Source: a virus
Virus record (IMG/VR): IMGVR_UViG_3300028801_000008
Coordinates: 1-64,000 of that record
DNA: 64,000 bases
Direction: 5' to 3' (one strand)
The notes under the pieces were generated by a model. The model had not been told where the DNA came from, did not search any database, and was given only the letters and a program-made list of their open reading frames with translations. This document shows positions 42,912 to 49,386 of this stretch, piece after piece. The translations under genes and the position numbers were made by a program. Every line of letters begins with the position of its first letter. The first letter of the stretch is position 1.

Positions 42912-43268
42912 CTACTCGATGACGGACAGGTAGCCCTGCTTCACCAGCCACGCCACTTCCAGCTTGCGACCGCTGGGATTCAGCTTGGACTTGTCCAGCT
43001 TGGCCTGAGCCTCGCTCACGGTCTTGGAGCCGATGATGGCCTCAACTTGACCGTAGCAGAAGCTGCCTTCGCGGGGCAACGACTCCGACTTCAACGTTAC
43101 TAACGCCTTGATCTTGCGATCGGCGGCTGCGGCGCGCGGTGCCTTGTCGGCCTTCTTGGTTACGGTTGCCTTGACCTTGGTCGTGACAGCGTTCTTCGCG
43201 GTCTTCTTGGCTGTTCCAGCGGGAGGTGCGAATTTCTGCTTCTTGGTTTCAACGGTTGCAGTGGTCAT
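42912..43268 (-). CDS. Possible separate product of an internal start in the 519-aa gene
   Basis: ATG 43268 is in frame with the long gene and is preceded by AAGGAG at a spacing of 6. It would yield a 118-aa protein: basic Lys/Ala N-terminus and a compact C-terminal domain (SFCYGQVEAIIGSKTVSEAQAKLDKS). Could be an alternative product or the remnant of two once-separate genes. Confidence 0.4.
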   Translation of the reverse strand: MTTATVETKKQKFAPPAGTAKKTAKNAVTTKVKATVTKKADKAPRAAAADRKIKALVTLKSESLPREGSFCYGQVEAIIGSKTVSEAQAKLDKSKLNPSGRKLEVAWLVKQGYLSVIE

Positions 43269-44471
43269 GATGTTCTCCTTGCAGTGATCTAACACCGCTG
43301 TAAGGTGGCGTTCAGCCACGGACGAAACTACAACTCCAGCCGTAATGGGGTGTAGTAACTGATTTACGTCTCTCACTAGATCGCTACTTGTGATCTGACG
43401 CAGTGTTCTCAGAACTTCTGTCGGTACTACTCCGGCAGCAACGCGACTCCCGTTATTATACACGCAAATCGCGCCCTGCGAATTGGGTTTTTCCAACTGT
43501 AGCAAAACGATACCATTATTGGGATCTTCCAGCAGGAATATCTCGTCCAGGTTGACGTAGATATCAGCATCCGACTTCGGCTGCGCCATTGGCATGTTCG
43601 CCGTTTCGCGCTCCGCACGCTTGACTCGTGCCGCCAGTTCCAGCTTGAAATCGGCGCTGTCCTTGGCTTCTTGCTTCTTGTTCATCTTCTTGGGCGCGTC
43701 CAGGATCGGCTTGCCATCGAATACGACGCGGGTGTGTACCGTCTTCCGAAGCTCGTCAGCGATTACAGCCTTCTCTACCTTCGCTACCGCGCGCTCCGTC
43801 TTGCTGGCACTCTTCGCGAGCTCCATGCACTTCGCGCTGAATGCCGACTCCATACCGGCCACGGACGACTTCGCGATGCCGAGCGCGACGTAGAACTCGG
43901 TCAGCACTTTGTTGACGCCGCTCTCCTTGACCAGTACCTTGTCAGTCTTACGTAGCAGCTTCAGAAGCTGCACGCGCGCCTTGTAGTTGGCGTCGCCAGC
44001 CAGATCGCTGATGCGATACTTGCCAGCCGTCAGCTTACGTAGCGCGTCCAGCGCGGCCACGACGTTGCTAGGTAACGGAGCCGGTCCCTTAGCGTCGTAC
44101 ATGGTCTTTACGAATTGCTGAGCGTTCTTGCCTTCAGCCGTGGAGCCGTCCGCAAACTTCACCTGCCACGCGGTGTTGATGCTGGACGAACTGCCAGCGT
44201 GCGTGAATAGAAGCGCCGCACCGTCTTCGCGTGTATAGCCATGAGCGGTATTGTTATCTACCTCCTCAGTGCGGCTGTATACGAATCCGGCCTTGACGAA
44301 CGCCTGAGTCAGCGGCGTTACGGGCGCGGTGGGAGCGAGCGACTTATTGTGGATGTCGTGCGTGGCTACGACTGTTTCGCCCTTAGCCGTCTTGATCAAC
44401 TTCTTGCCAACAGCCTTGACAGCTTTCGCGCTCGGTGCTGCCTTGATGTTCTTCAGGATTGACTTTGCCAT
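42912..44471 (-). CDS. Large unidentified early protein with basic Ala/Lys regions
   Basis: 519 aa from ATG 44471, one base after the TAA of the 51-aa gene. It has a basic Lys/Ala N-terminus, a central helical, charged region (residues ~165-290), and a beta-rich stretch (ADIYVNLDEIFLLEDPNNGIVLLQL). A second Lys/Ala linker leads to a C-terminal domain with LVKQGYLSVIE. The layout suggests a DNA-associated or capsid-internal protein. No domain recognised. Confidence 0.65.
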   Translation of the reverse strand: MAKSILKNIKAAPSAKAVKAVGKKLIKTAKGETVVATHDIHNKSLAPTAPVTPLTQAFVKAGFVYSRTEEVDNNTAHGYTREDGAALLFTHAGSSSSINTAWQVKFADGSTAEGKNAQQFVKTMYDAKGPAPLPSNVVAALDALRKLTAGKYRISDLAGDANYKARVQLLKLLRKTDKVLVKESGVNKVLTEFYVALGIAKSSVAGMESAFSAKCMELAKSASKTERAVAKVEKAVIADELRKTVHTRVVFDGKPILDAPKKMNKKQEAKDSADFKLELAARVKRAERETANMPMAQPKSDADIYVNLDEIFLLEDPNNGIVLLQLEKPNSQGAICVYNNGSRVAAGVVPTEVLRTLRQITSSDLVRDVNQLLHPITAGVVVSSVAERHLTAVLDHCKENIMTTATVETKKQKFAPPAGTAKKTAKNAVTTKVKATVTKKADKAPRAAAADRKIKALVTLKSESLPREGSFCYGQVEAIIGSKTVSEAQAKLDKSKLNPSGRKLEVAWLVKQGYLSVIE

Positions 44472-44472
44472 G

Positions 44473-44628
44473 TTAGCGTCCACCCTTCGCGATGGCGGCT
44501 TCGGTGAACTGGATCATGCGGGCGAGGTTCTCAGCCTTCTTGAACTCTTCCTGCGCGATGCGGCTGATGAGTGCTGACTTGAGAAGTTCGAGGGAGTTCT
44601 TGCGCTTCTGTTGCATGGACTGTGGCAT
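44473..44628 (-). CDS. Small helical protein
   Basis: 51 aa, start 44628 with AAGGAG upstream. Mostly one amphipathic charged helix (LELLKSALISRIAQEEFKKAENLARMIQF). TAA-C-ATG junction with the 519-aa gene. Function unknown. Confidence 0.65.
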   Translation of the reverse strand: MPQSMQQKRKNSLELLKSALISRIAQEEFKKAENLARMIQFTEAAIAKGGR

Positions 44629-44694
44629 TTTGTTTCTCCTTAGCGGCCTGTACCGCTATATCTACGAAGGTTAGAGAGGCGTGAAGACGAGCTA

Positions 44695-45078
44695 CTAGCG
44701 GCTGGAAGCAATGAACGACTGCGCGGCGTCCAGGGTGGTGAATGCAACCAGCGTGGCACCAGCGTGAAGGTGAGCGTACCACGTACCGTTAGGAGAGCAA
44801 TCGACCGTCGCGATCAGCTTGCCGGCCGAACGGAACTCGTACGTAGTGGGCGACGCCTTGTACCAACCGTTACCTACCACTACGAGCTTCGCACCCGGCT
44901 TGATCGGACCGTCGTTCGCGAAGAGCGACGCGGTAACGGGCTGAGCGGTAGGCACTACGAATGACGTAGACGGCGCGGTGGTGGCGAGCGACACCGGCTT
45001 GACGGTCGGGGTCTGTGACAGACCGATGGAGGCGATTCCAACTAGGGCGGCGATTGTGAGTTTATCGGTGAGGTTCAT
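44695..45078 (-). CDS. Secreted or periplasmic protein with signal peptide
   Basis: 127 aa; AAGGAG before the ATG. Signal-like N-terminus (KLTIAALVGIASIGLSQTPT), then Thr/Pro-rich linker and a C-terminal beta domain (WYKASPTTYEFRSAGKLIATVDCSPNGTWYAHLHAGATLVAF). It is controlled by its own promoter with an inverted repeat upstream. Function unknown; an early exported phage protein could alter the host envelope. Confidence 0.6.
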   Translation of the reverse strand: MNLTDKLTIAALVGIASIGLSQTPTVKPVSLATTAPSTSFVVPTAQPVTASLFANDGPIKPGAKLVVVGNGWYKASPTTYEFRSAGKLIATVDCSPNGTWYAHLHAGATLVAFTTLDAAQSFIASSR

Positions 45079-45116
45079 TTGAGGCTCCTTTTGAGTGGCT
45101 TCTTGCCACTGAAATG

Positions 45117-45122
45117 ATTATA
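45117..45122 (-). promoter_or_regulatory. -10 promoter box (TATAAT) of the exported-protein gene
   Basis: GGAGTATAATC on the minus strand, 38 bases before the ATG. Directly adjoins the inverted repeat at 45122-45162. Confidence 0.6.
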
Positions 45123-45162
45123 CTCCAGAAAACAGAGAATCTGAAAACTATTTTTCTGGAGT
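45122..45162. promoter_or_regulatory. Inverted-repeat operator candidate
   Basis: ACTCCAGAAAA (45122-45132) and its exact complement TTTTCTGGAGT (45152-45162), 11 bp each with a 19-base spacer, lie immediately upstream of the -10 box. The same half-site, TCCAGAAAA, occurs beside the promoter at 46247. Confidence 0.55.
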
Positions 45163-45185
45163 GCAACTGGCCCAATTTCAACGAC

Positions 45186-46217
45186 TTAGCTTAGATTTCC
45201 AGCAGTCTTACCAGACTTCAGCTGGTCGTCAAGGCCGATTTTCTCCGCCGTTGCCGACCCGGCCCGATACGCTCCGTGGTCACGTCGCGAAGCTTCACGA
45301 TACGCCTTGCGATCCTGAGCCTCCCAATACCGTTCGCTGTACTTAGCGCGCCGTTCCGCTTCACGCGCTTCCGCTTTCAGACGCTTGGCTTTCTGCGCAG
45401 GCGTTTCCAGTGCCAATTTCGCTTCCAGTTCCGCGAGCTCCTTGGCTTCGCGTTCAGCGTTCAACTTGTCCTGCGCGGCCCAACGCTCTTCGTTCGCCTT
45501 CATACGTGCGGCGCGCGCCGCCCACGCACCCGCGCCGTTCTGGAAGTCGTAGTTCCCGATCTCCTCAGCGGTAGCGACGTTCCGTAACGCGATGGCCGTG
45601 GTGTAAGCAGCTTCTCCCTGAGTGGCGTAATCCGCTTTCTTCATGGCTTCGGCCTTCGCCTGGATGCGCTGAATCAGACGATCAGAGCAGCCCTCGCGCC
45701 AGCTGCTAGCCGACCGGCTGAGTCGCTCTTTCTGTTCGTACGGTAGTAGACGTTCAATCGTGTCCATCAAGTAGTCCACCATCATCAAGACCGACATCGT
45801 GTTGGCGGTGCGTCCAAGCACCTTATGACGCTTCACCCAACGCTTCTGCATGGCCTCGTCATCATCGTACTTCCGTTTGCTCTTCGGAATGTAGAGCTCT
45901 TCCTGTACCTCGGCCGTCCAGTAGATGCAGTAGTTCGCCTCGGCCAAAGCGCGCACAAGATTCCGCTGCCACTGGTACATGGCTGAACGCTTCGTTACGG
46001 CGTAATCACGCTTCGCCATGGCGTCGTCCGGCGTGTTCGTACCGCCCTTGACGACTTTGTCTTGTACGGTGGCGAGGTCCAGGTTGTACTGTGCTAGAAG
46101 CTCTTGAGCCTTCGCCATGGCGGCGGCGGCTTCCACTTCGTTACCAGCGGCGCGCTCTGCGAGTTGGAGGAGGAGTTGAATCTTGCGGACGATGTTTTCT
46201 GAGATCACTTCAGGCAT
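45186..46217 (-). CDS. DUF2786 domain protein
   Basis: 343 aa, AAGGAG upstream. The N-terminus (IVRKIQLLLQLAERAAGNEVEAAAAMAKAQELLAQYNLDL) is the DUF2786 pattern, a domain in many phage and plasmid proteins of unknown role. The C-terminal ~100 residues form a long charged coiled coil (ERWAAQDKLNAEREAKELAELEAK), probably for oligomerisation. Confidence 0.75.
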   Translation of the reverse strand: MPEVISENIVRKIQLLLQLAERAAGNEVEAAAAMAKAQELLAQYNLDLATVQDKVVKGGTNTPDDAMAKRDYAVTKRSAMYQWQRNLVRALAEANYCIYWTAEVQEELYIPKSKRKYDDDEAMQKRWVKRHKVLGRTANTMSVLMMVDYLMDTIERLLPYEQKERLSRSASSWREGCSDRLIQRIQAKAEAMKKADYATQGEAAYTTAIALRNVATAEEIGNYDFQNGAGAWAARAARMKANEERWAAQDKLNAEREAKELAELEAKLALETPAQKAKRLKAEAREAERRAKYSERYWEAQDRKAYREASRRDHGAYRAGSATAEKIGLDDQLKSGKTAGNLS

Positions 46218-46246
46218 TGGGTAGCGCTCCTTGTGCGCTGATTAGG

Positions 46247-46252
46247 ATTATA
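46247..46252 (-). promoter_or_regulatory. -10 promoter box (TATAAT) of the DUF2786 gene
   Basis: GAGCTATAATCC on the minus strand, 29 bases before ATG 46217. It contains the TAA stop of the upstream 62-aa gene. Confidence 0.6.
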
Positions 46253-46436
46253 GCTCGTTTTCTGGAACTACGACTTTCTCCAGAAAATCTGGATTCGCGA
46301 ACACCAACCGGCCATCCGCTTTGTGCCGAATCGCCAAAAGCCCGTCATCCTCCAGACGACCATTCACTACGACCGCCTGGAACGACGTTCCATTGGGCGC
46401 TGTATACACGACCTCAGTCCCACGATCCGGTGTCAT
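46248..46436 (-). CDS. Small beta protein
   Basis: 62 aa, ATG 46436 in an ATGA overlap with the next gene upstream and GAGG before it. SH3-like strand pattern (TEVVYTAPNGTSFQAVVVNGRLEDDGLLAIRHKADGRLVFANP). Not recognised. Confidence 0.6.
   Translation of the reverse strand: MTPDRGTEVVYTAPNGTSFQAVVVNGRLEDDGLLAIRHKADGRLVFANPDFLEKVVVPENEL
46258..46293. promoter_or_regulatory. Operator candidate with TCCAGAAAA half-sites
   Basis: TTTTCTGGA (46258-46266) and TCCAGAAAA (46279-46287) form a 9-bp inverted repeat. TCCAGA-AAA-TCTGGA at 46279-46293 is a further palindrome. It sits just upstream of the -10 box at 46247. Confidence 0.5.
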
Positions 46437-46717
46437 CCCGCCCTCCTCAGCGCCGCGCGGAACAGGTCGTCGAACGTCGTCCAGCCGTTGCCGACCACCT
46501 CAGTTACCGCACGCTGCGCTACCTTCTTCTTGTAACCGAGATTCATCAACGCGCTGATCACATCGTCGGTCAACGTGGAATGCTCTACGCGCTGCGTGCG
46601 TTCCACTTTGAGCTCAGCCGTAATCAGTGGGCGCTTCTTCGCTTGATGCAGGCGGTAGATCGCCAGCCACAGCAGCCACATCGTGAGTATGTTCGTTACG
46701 AATAGTAGGAAGATCAT
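46433..46717 (-). CDS. Membrane-anchored protein with RuvA-C / UBA-like helical domain
   Basis: 94 aa from ATG 46717 (ATGA overlap, GGAG upstream); an in-frame GTG at 46729 is less likely. One transmembrane helix (IFLLFVTNILTMWLLWLAIYRL), then a short basic linker and LTDDVISALMNLGYKKKVAQRAVTEV, resembling the RuvA domain III / UBA three-helix unit. A membrane-tethered version is unusual. Confidence 0.6.
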   Translation of the reverse strand: MIFLLFVTNILTMWLLWLAIYRLHQAKKRPLITAELKVERTQRVEHSTLTDDVISALMNLGYKKKVAQRAVTEVVGNGWTTFDDLFRAALRRAG

Positions 46718-46905
46718 CGCCGTCTCCACTCATTCAGTGCCAACCGCACAAAGTACGCCGTCTTCACGCCGTACTGCGTTTGAAGTTCGTGGAGGGTCGT
46801 GGTCATAGTCGCAGCGTGCTTATCGCTGGAAAGCGTGATTTCTTGTCCATGCGGTATGATCAGGTTGTACTCCGTGCCGTTGACGACCACGCGTTGTTTA
46901 GCCAT
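46714..46905 (-). CDS. Small protein
   Basis: 63 aa, ATG 46905. An N-terminal beta part (VVVNGTEYNLIIPHGQEI) and a C-terminal helix ending WRRR. Overlaps the genes on both sides. Function unknown. Confidence 0.6.
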   Translation of the reverse strand: MAKQRVVVNGTEYNLIIPHGQEITLSSDKHAATMTTTLHELQTQYGVKTAYFVRLALNEWRRR

Positions 46906-47077
46906 GGAGGAACTCCCTCTTCGTTGGCTGTACCAGCCGCGCGTTCTTTCCGCCGATGCGGATGTACGCGTCCTCTACAGTGGACCGCCACTTGTCAACT
47001 TCGAATGGCGAATCCAGTACGCGCGCTAGGACGACTTCAAGCTCTTCCAAGGTGATTGGATCGCTCAAGAGTTTCAT
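46898..47077 (-). CDS. Small acidic-helical protein
   Basis: 59 aa, ATG 47077 overlapping the end of the upstream gene (47074). Contains ITLEELEVVLARVLDSPFEVDKWRSTVEDAYIRIGG. Tight overlaps with both neighbours support it as a gene. Function unknown. Confidence 0.6.
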   Translation of the reverse strand: MKLLSDPITLEELEVVLARVLDSPFEVDKWRSTVEDAYIRIGGKNARLVQPTKREFLHG

Positions 47078-47304
47078 GCAAACCCCTTGTACTCCGAGAG
47101 ATCCAAACGCTCCGGTTCGCGGTAGAACTTCTTACAATCGCTGCAGAATCCGCTGGATGGTAGCTTCCGATGATGCGTTGGGCACGTTGGATATTGCTCC
47201 CAATGCGGCGCGCACGACGAACAGAAGTCGCGCATAGAGTGGCCGGCAAGACCGTCGTTGGTAACGCCGGGGCAAGGAACCATGACGGAGAATGGCTTAC
47301 TCAT
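47074..47304 (-). CDS. Zinc-binding small protein
   Basis: 76 aa from ATG 47304 (ATGA overlap). Two Cys/His clusters (RDFCSSCAPHW, PTCPTHHRKLPSSGFCSDCKKF) suggest two zinc sites. Function unknown. Confidence 0.6.
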   Translation of the reverse strand: MSKPFSVMVPCPGVTNDGLAGHSMRDFCSSCAPHWEQYPTCPTHHRKLPSSGFCSDCKKFYREPERLDLSEYKGFA

Positions 47305-47501
47305 CTCGCTCCAATCCGCGCTTTTGCCAGCGCCAGTAAGCATTGTTCCATGTTGATAAGCAACTTTTCTTCGCTGATGTCTAGAGTTTCAAACTGACTG
47401 TCACGAAGCGAGTTAATGTGATCGGCCATTGTCTTGAAACGCTTAGAGAGAATAGTGGAGCGTCTTTGCTCTGCAGCTATGCGTCTAGATTGTTCACTCA
47501 T
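47301..47501 (-). CDS. Small helical protein
   Basis: 66 aa in a chain of ATGA overlaps. Basic N-terminal helix (RRIAAEQRRSTILSKRFKTMADHI) then an amphipathic helix. Not recognised. Confidence 0.6.
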   Translation of the reverse strand: MSEQSRRIAAEQRRSTILSKRFKTMADHINSLRDSQFETLDISEEKLLINMEQCLLALAKARIGAR

Positions 47502-47722
47502 AGCCGCGCCTCCGCATCCACTTCAAACTCGTGCTGGTGGTAGTGCCATTTGACGTAGGAGCCGATGGTACCGTCGAACGACTCCTTGAACTTCAAGCCC
47601 TGTTCCCGCCAGCGCGGCTCGCGGCCCTTCCAGTCCACGACGGCGGCGAACTCGGCGAACTGCTCGGATGAGTAGACGCCTATCGGATAGTCGTTCAGGC
47701 AAAGGACGGTGAGCTTAGGCAT
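47498..47722 (-). CDS. Small protein, alpha/beta
   Basis: 74 aa from ATG 47722; the frame is open farther upstream but ATG 47722 overlaps the neighbouring gene by a few bases, the local rule. VLCLNDYPIGVYSSEQFAEFAAVVDW then a Trp/His-rich end (YVKWHYHQHEFEVD). Function unknown. Confidence 0.6.
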   Translation of the reverse strand: MPKLTVLCLNDYPIGVYSSEQFAEFAAVVDWKGREPRWREQGLKFKESFDGTIGSYVKWHYHQHEFEVDAEARL

Positions 47723-47900
47723 CGCTGGCCGCCTTCTTTGCGCACGTGCAAGGCTGCGCGGTCCAGCCACTAGTCTTCGTCGACTTCTGAGCTTCTGGAC
47801 ACCAATAAGCCCACACACCGTATTCAGAACGTTCACCACGCATGCGCCCTTTACAGTTCGCAACGCGTGTCTTGTGATGCCGTGCCATTATCTTTGTCAT
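47715..47900 (-). CDS. Small basic Cys-containing protein
   Basis: 61 aa, first gene after the promoter at 47932. ARHHKTRVANCKGRM, WCPEAQKS and PCTCAKK give four Cys that could bind zinc. ATG 47888 is a second possible start. Confidence 0.55.
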   Translation of the reverse strand: MTKIMARHHKTRVANCKGRMRGERSEYGVWAYWCPEAQKSTKTSGWTAQPCTCAKKAASDA

Positions 47901-47931
47901 GTCTTGGCGGCCCCTTCAGTCCGCTGAAAAC

Positions 47932-47937
47932 ATTATA
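47932..47937 (-). promoter_or_regulatory. -10 promoter box (TATAAT)
   Basis: AGGTATAATG on the minus strand, 31 bases before ATG 47900. Holds the TAA stop of the upstream 63-aa gene. Confidence 0.5.
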
Positions 47938-48124
47938 CCTCTGAACGCAGCTTCTCGCGGAGTTTACGTAAAACTCCAAGAAAATACGCATTGTGCTTGA
48001 CGAACGGCTTGTTGCCGTCACGCACGGCAACGTACTGCGCTTGACGCATCTCAGTTGCCAACAGGTCTAATCCGCGCAGTAACATCGTGACCTCTTCTTC
48101 GGTGTACTCTTGCTCAAAGGTCAT
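47933..48124 (-). CDS. Small helical protein
   Basis: 63 aa from ATG 48124 (GGAGG upstream, ATGA overlap). Amphipathic helices EYTEEEVTMLLRGLDLLATEMRQ and YFLGVLRKLREKLRSEV. Function unknown. Confidence 0.6.
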   Translation of the reverse strand: MTFEQEYTEEEVTMLLRGLDLLATEMRQAQYVAVRDGNKPFVKHNAYFLGVLRKLREKLRSEV

Positions 48125-48615
48125 ACCATCCTCCCTGCACACTCGGGGCCAAGACCCGCCGCGATGGAGCCTGGAACCGTAAGCTTCCGACCGCACCGAC
48201 CGCACGCTCCCTCATGCCAGACCGCCAGCGTATCGCCAAGCACCTCGCGCCCACACTTCATGGCGTCCACGAACCAGACCAGCGCCTTGTACGCCGCCGC
48301 TTGCCGGCCGACCTTGCCGCTGGTAGCCGTCCAGAAGAAGCGCGCCGGGTCTTTACGAAGAACACCCATGTACGCAAAGTCCGACGTGTTGTCGGGGCCA
48401 CGCAGTAGGTTTGCGAAGTACACAGTGTCGTCGGCCGGATTCTCTTTGCGCTTGGTGACCTTGTACGTGAAGCGTACGCCCGTCTTCAGCGACACCAGGG
48501 TGAACGTCGCCTTGCCGGCAAAGATGAATGCCTGGACCTCGGCCCACGTAGCCAAGAGTCCAGGCTGCGGCACTACTTCTACCGCGTTTACGGGGAGTTC
48601 CAGCTGCTCAACCAT
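48121..48615 (-). CDS. DUF6011-like protein with C-terminal zinc site
   Basis: 164 aa from ATG 48615 with GGAGG upstream. Middle part: TVYFANLLRGPDNTSDFAYMGVLR; end: WHEGACGRCGRKLTVPGSIAAGLGPECAG, a treble-clef-like Cys set seen in phage proteins annotated DUF6011. Probably nucleic-acid-associated; not proven. Confidence 0.65.
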   Translation of the reverse strand: MVEQLELPVNAVEVVPQPGLLATWAEVQAFIFAGKATFTLVSLKTGVRFTYKVTKRKENPADDTVYFANLLRGPDNTSDFAYMGVLRKDPARFFWTATSGKVGRQAAAYKALVWFVDAMKCGREVLGDTLAVWHEGACGRCGRKLTVPGSIAAGLGPECAGRMV

Positions 48616-48898
48616 TGGAGACCTCCCGCAGGAACTTCTCAACGTCCTTGTTCAACTTGCTGTCAACGCGAAGCTGGGCTTGCGCACGTTTCAGTAGCGC
48701 AATAGCGCACGGTAGACAGCTAAACTTCTTTACGCGCTCCTTCTGCGCGGCATCCCACTTGGCGCTTCGCTCTTCAGCTTTCCTAGCCACATTTTCTGGA
48801 TTGTGCTGCGTACAGTAACCGCCCACGCATGCGGCGCGTAAGCACGAGCGCATACTAACGCTGCGCCCACCCATGGGAACTCTCGCGATGCAGTTCAT
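48608..48898 (-). CDS. Small Cys/basic protein
   Basis: 96 aa; AAGGAGG upstream and its own TATAAT promoter. N-terminal Cys set (MNCI, SCLRAACVGGYCTQH) then a charged helix with CLPCAIALL. Possibly zinc-binding and host-directed. Function unknown. Confidence 0.6.
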   Translation of the reverse strand: MNCIARVPMGGRSVSMRSCLRAACVGGYCTQHNPENVARKAEERSAKWDAAQKERVKKFSCLPCAIALLKRAQAQLRVDSKLNKDVEKFLREVSNG

Positions 48899-48929
48899 TT
48901 TCAGAGCGCCTCCTTCTGACGCTCTTTGA

Positions 48930-48935
48930 ATTATA
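48930..48935 (-). promoter_or_regulatory. -10 promoter box (TATAAT)
   Basis: GCGCTATAATTC on the minus strand, 31 bases before ATG 48898. The TAA stop of the HNH gene lies inside it. Confidence 0.6.
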
Positions 48936-49386
48936 GCGCCTTCGCTCTTGCTGCTTTATTTATCGCTCTGGTGATGTGGCCAAGCTTCACAGCGGCAGAC
49001 TTCGCTGCGAGCTCTTCTTTAGTCCACACTTTCTTCGCGTAAGCATCCTTTATACGCTTCTTCTGTGCTTTGTGAAACTTCGGATCGGCCCACATACTTC
49101 TAGATGATTCAGCTTTCTTAGCACGCATTTCAGACGTCCACTCTACCTGTCGTTTTCTACCCTTGCGAATCATGTCACGAACATTGTCAAGCTGCGTACC
49201 AAGAAAATGATGCGTATCCACGATACATTGCGGTTGATCACATTTATGGCAAACGTATATGTGACTGGGTACGTAGCCATGACGTAGAATGTAAACGCGT
49301 CTGGCTACATTTCGCGAAGGATGAAGACGACACTTGCCTACTTTCGTAGCTTCGCGTAAGTATTGTGCTTCAGTTTTACTGCTCAC
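48931..49386 (-). CDS. HNH homing endonuclease (third homing gene)
   Basis: 151 aa from GTG 49386 (GTGA overlap). ARRVYILRHGYVPSHIYVCHKCDQPQCIVDTHHFLGTQLDNVRDMIRKGR is a classic HNH_3-type core with the Cys pair and the HHFLGT-x-xDN block. The C-terminal helices (SEMRAKKAESSRSMWADPKFHKAQ) are like NUMOD DNA-binding units. Relatively AT-rich. Lies in the replication operon next to the helicase. Confidence 0.85.
   Translation of the reverse strand: MSSKTEAQYLREATKVGKCRLHPSRNVARRVYILRHGYVPSHIYVCHKCDQPQCIVDTHHFLGTQLDNVRDMIRKGRKRQVEWTSEMRAKKAESSRSMWADPKFHKAQKKRIKDAYAKKVWTKEELAAKSAAVKLGHITRAINKAARAKAL

Noticed and set aside
43444-43460. TATAAT on the minus strand inside the 519-aa gene
   Set aside because: Within coding sequence with no gene start downstream at promoter distance; probably chance.
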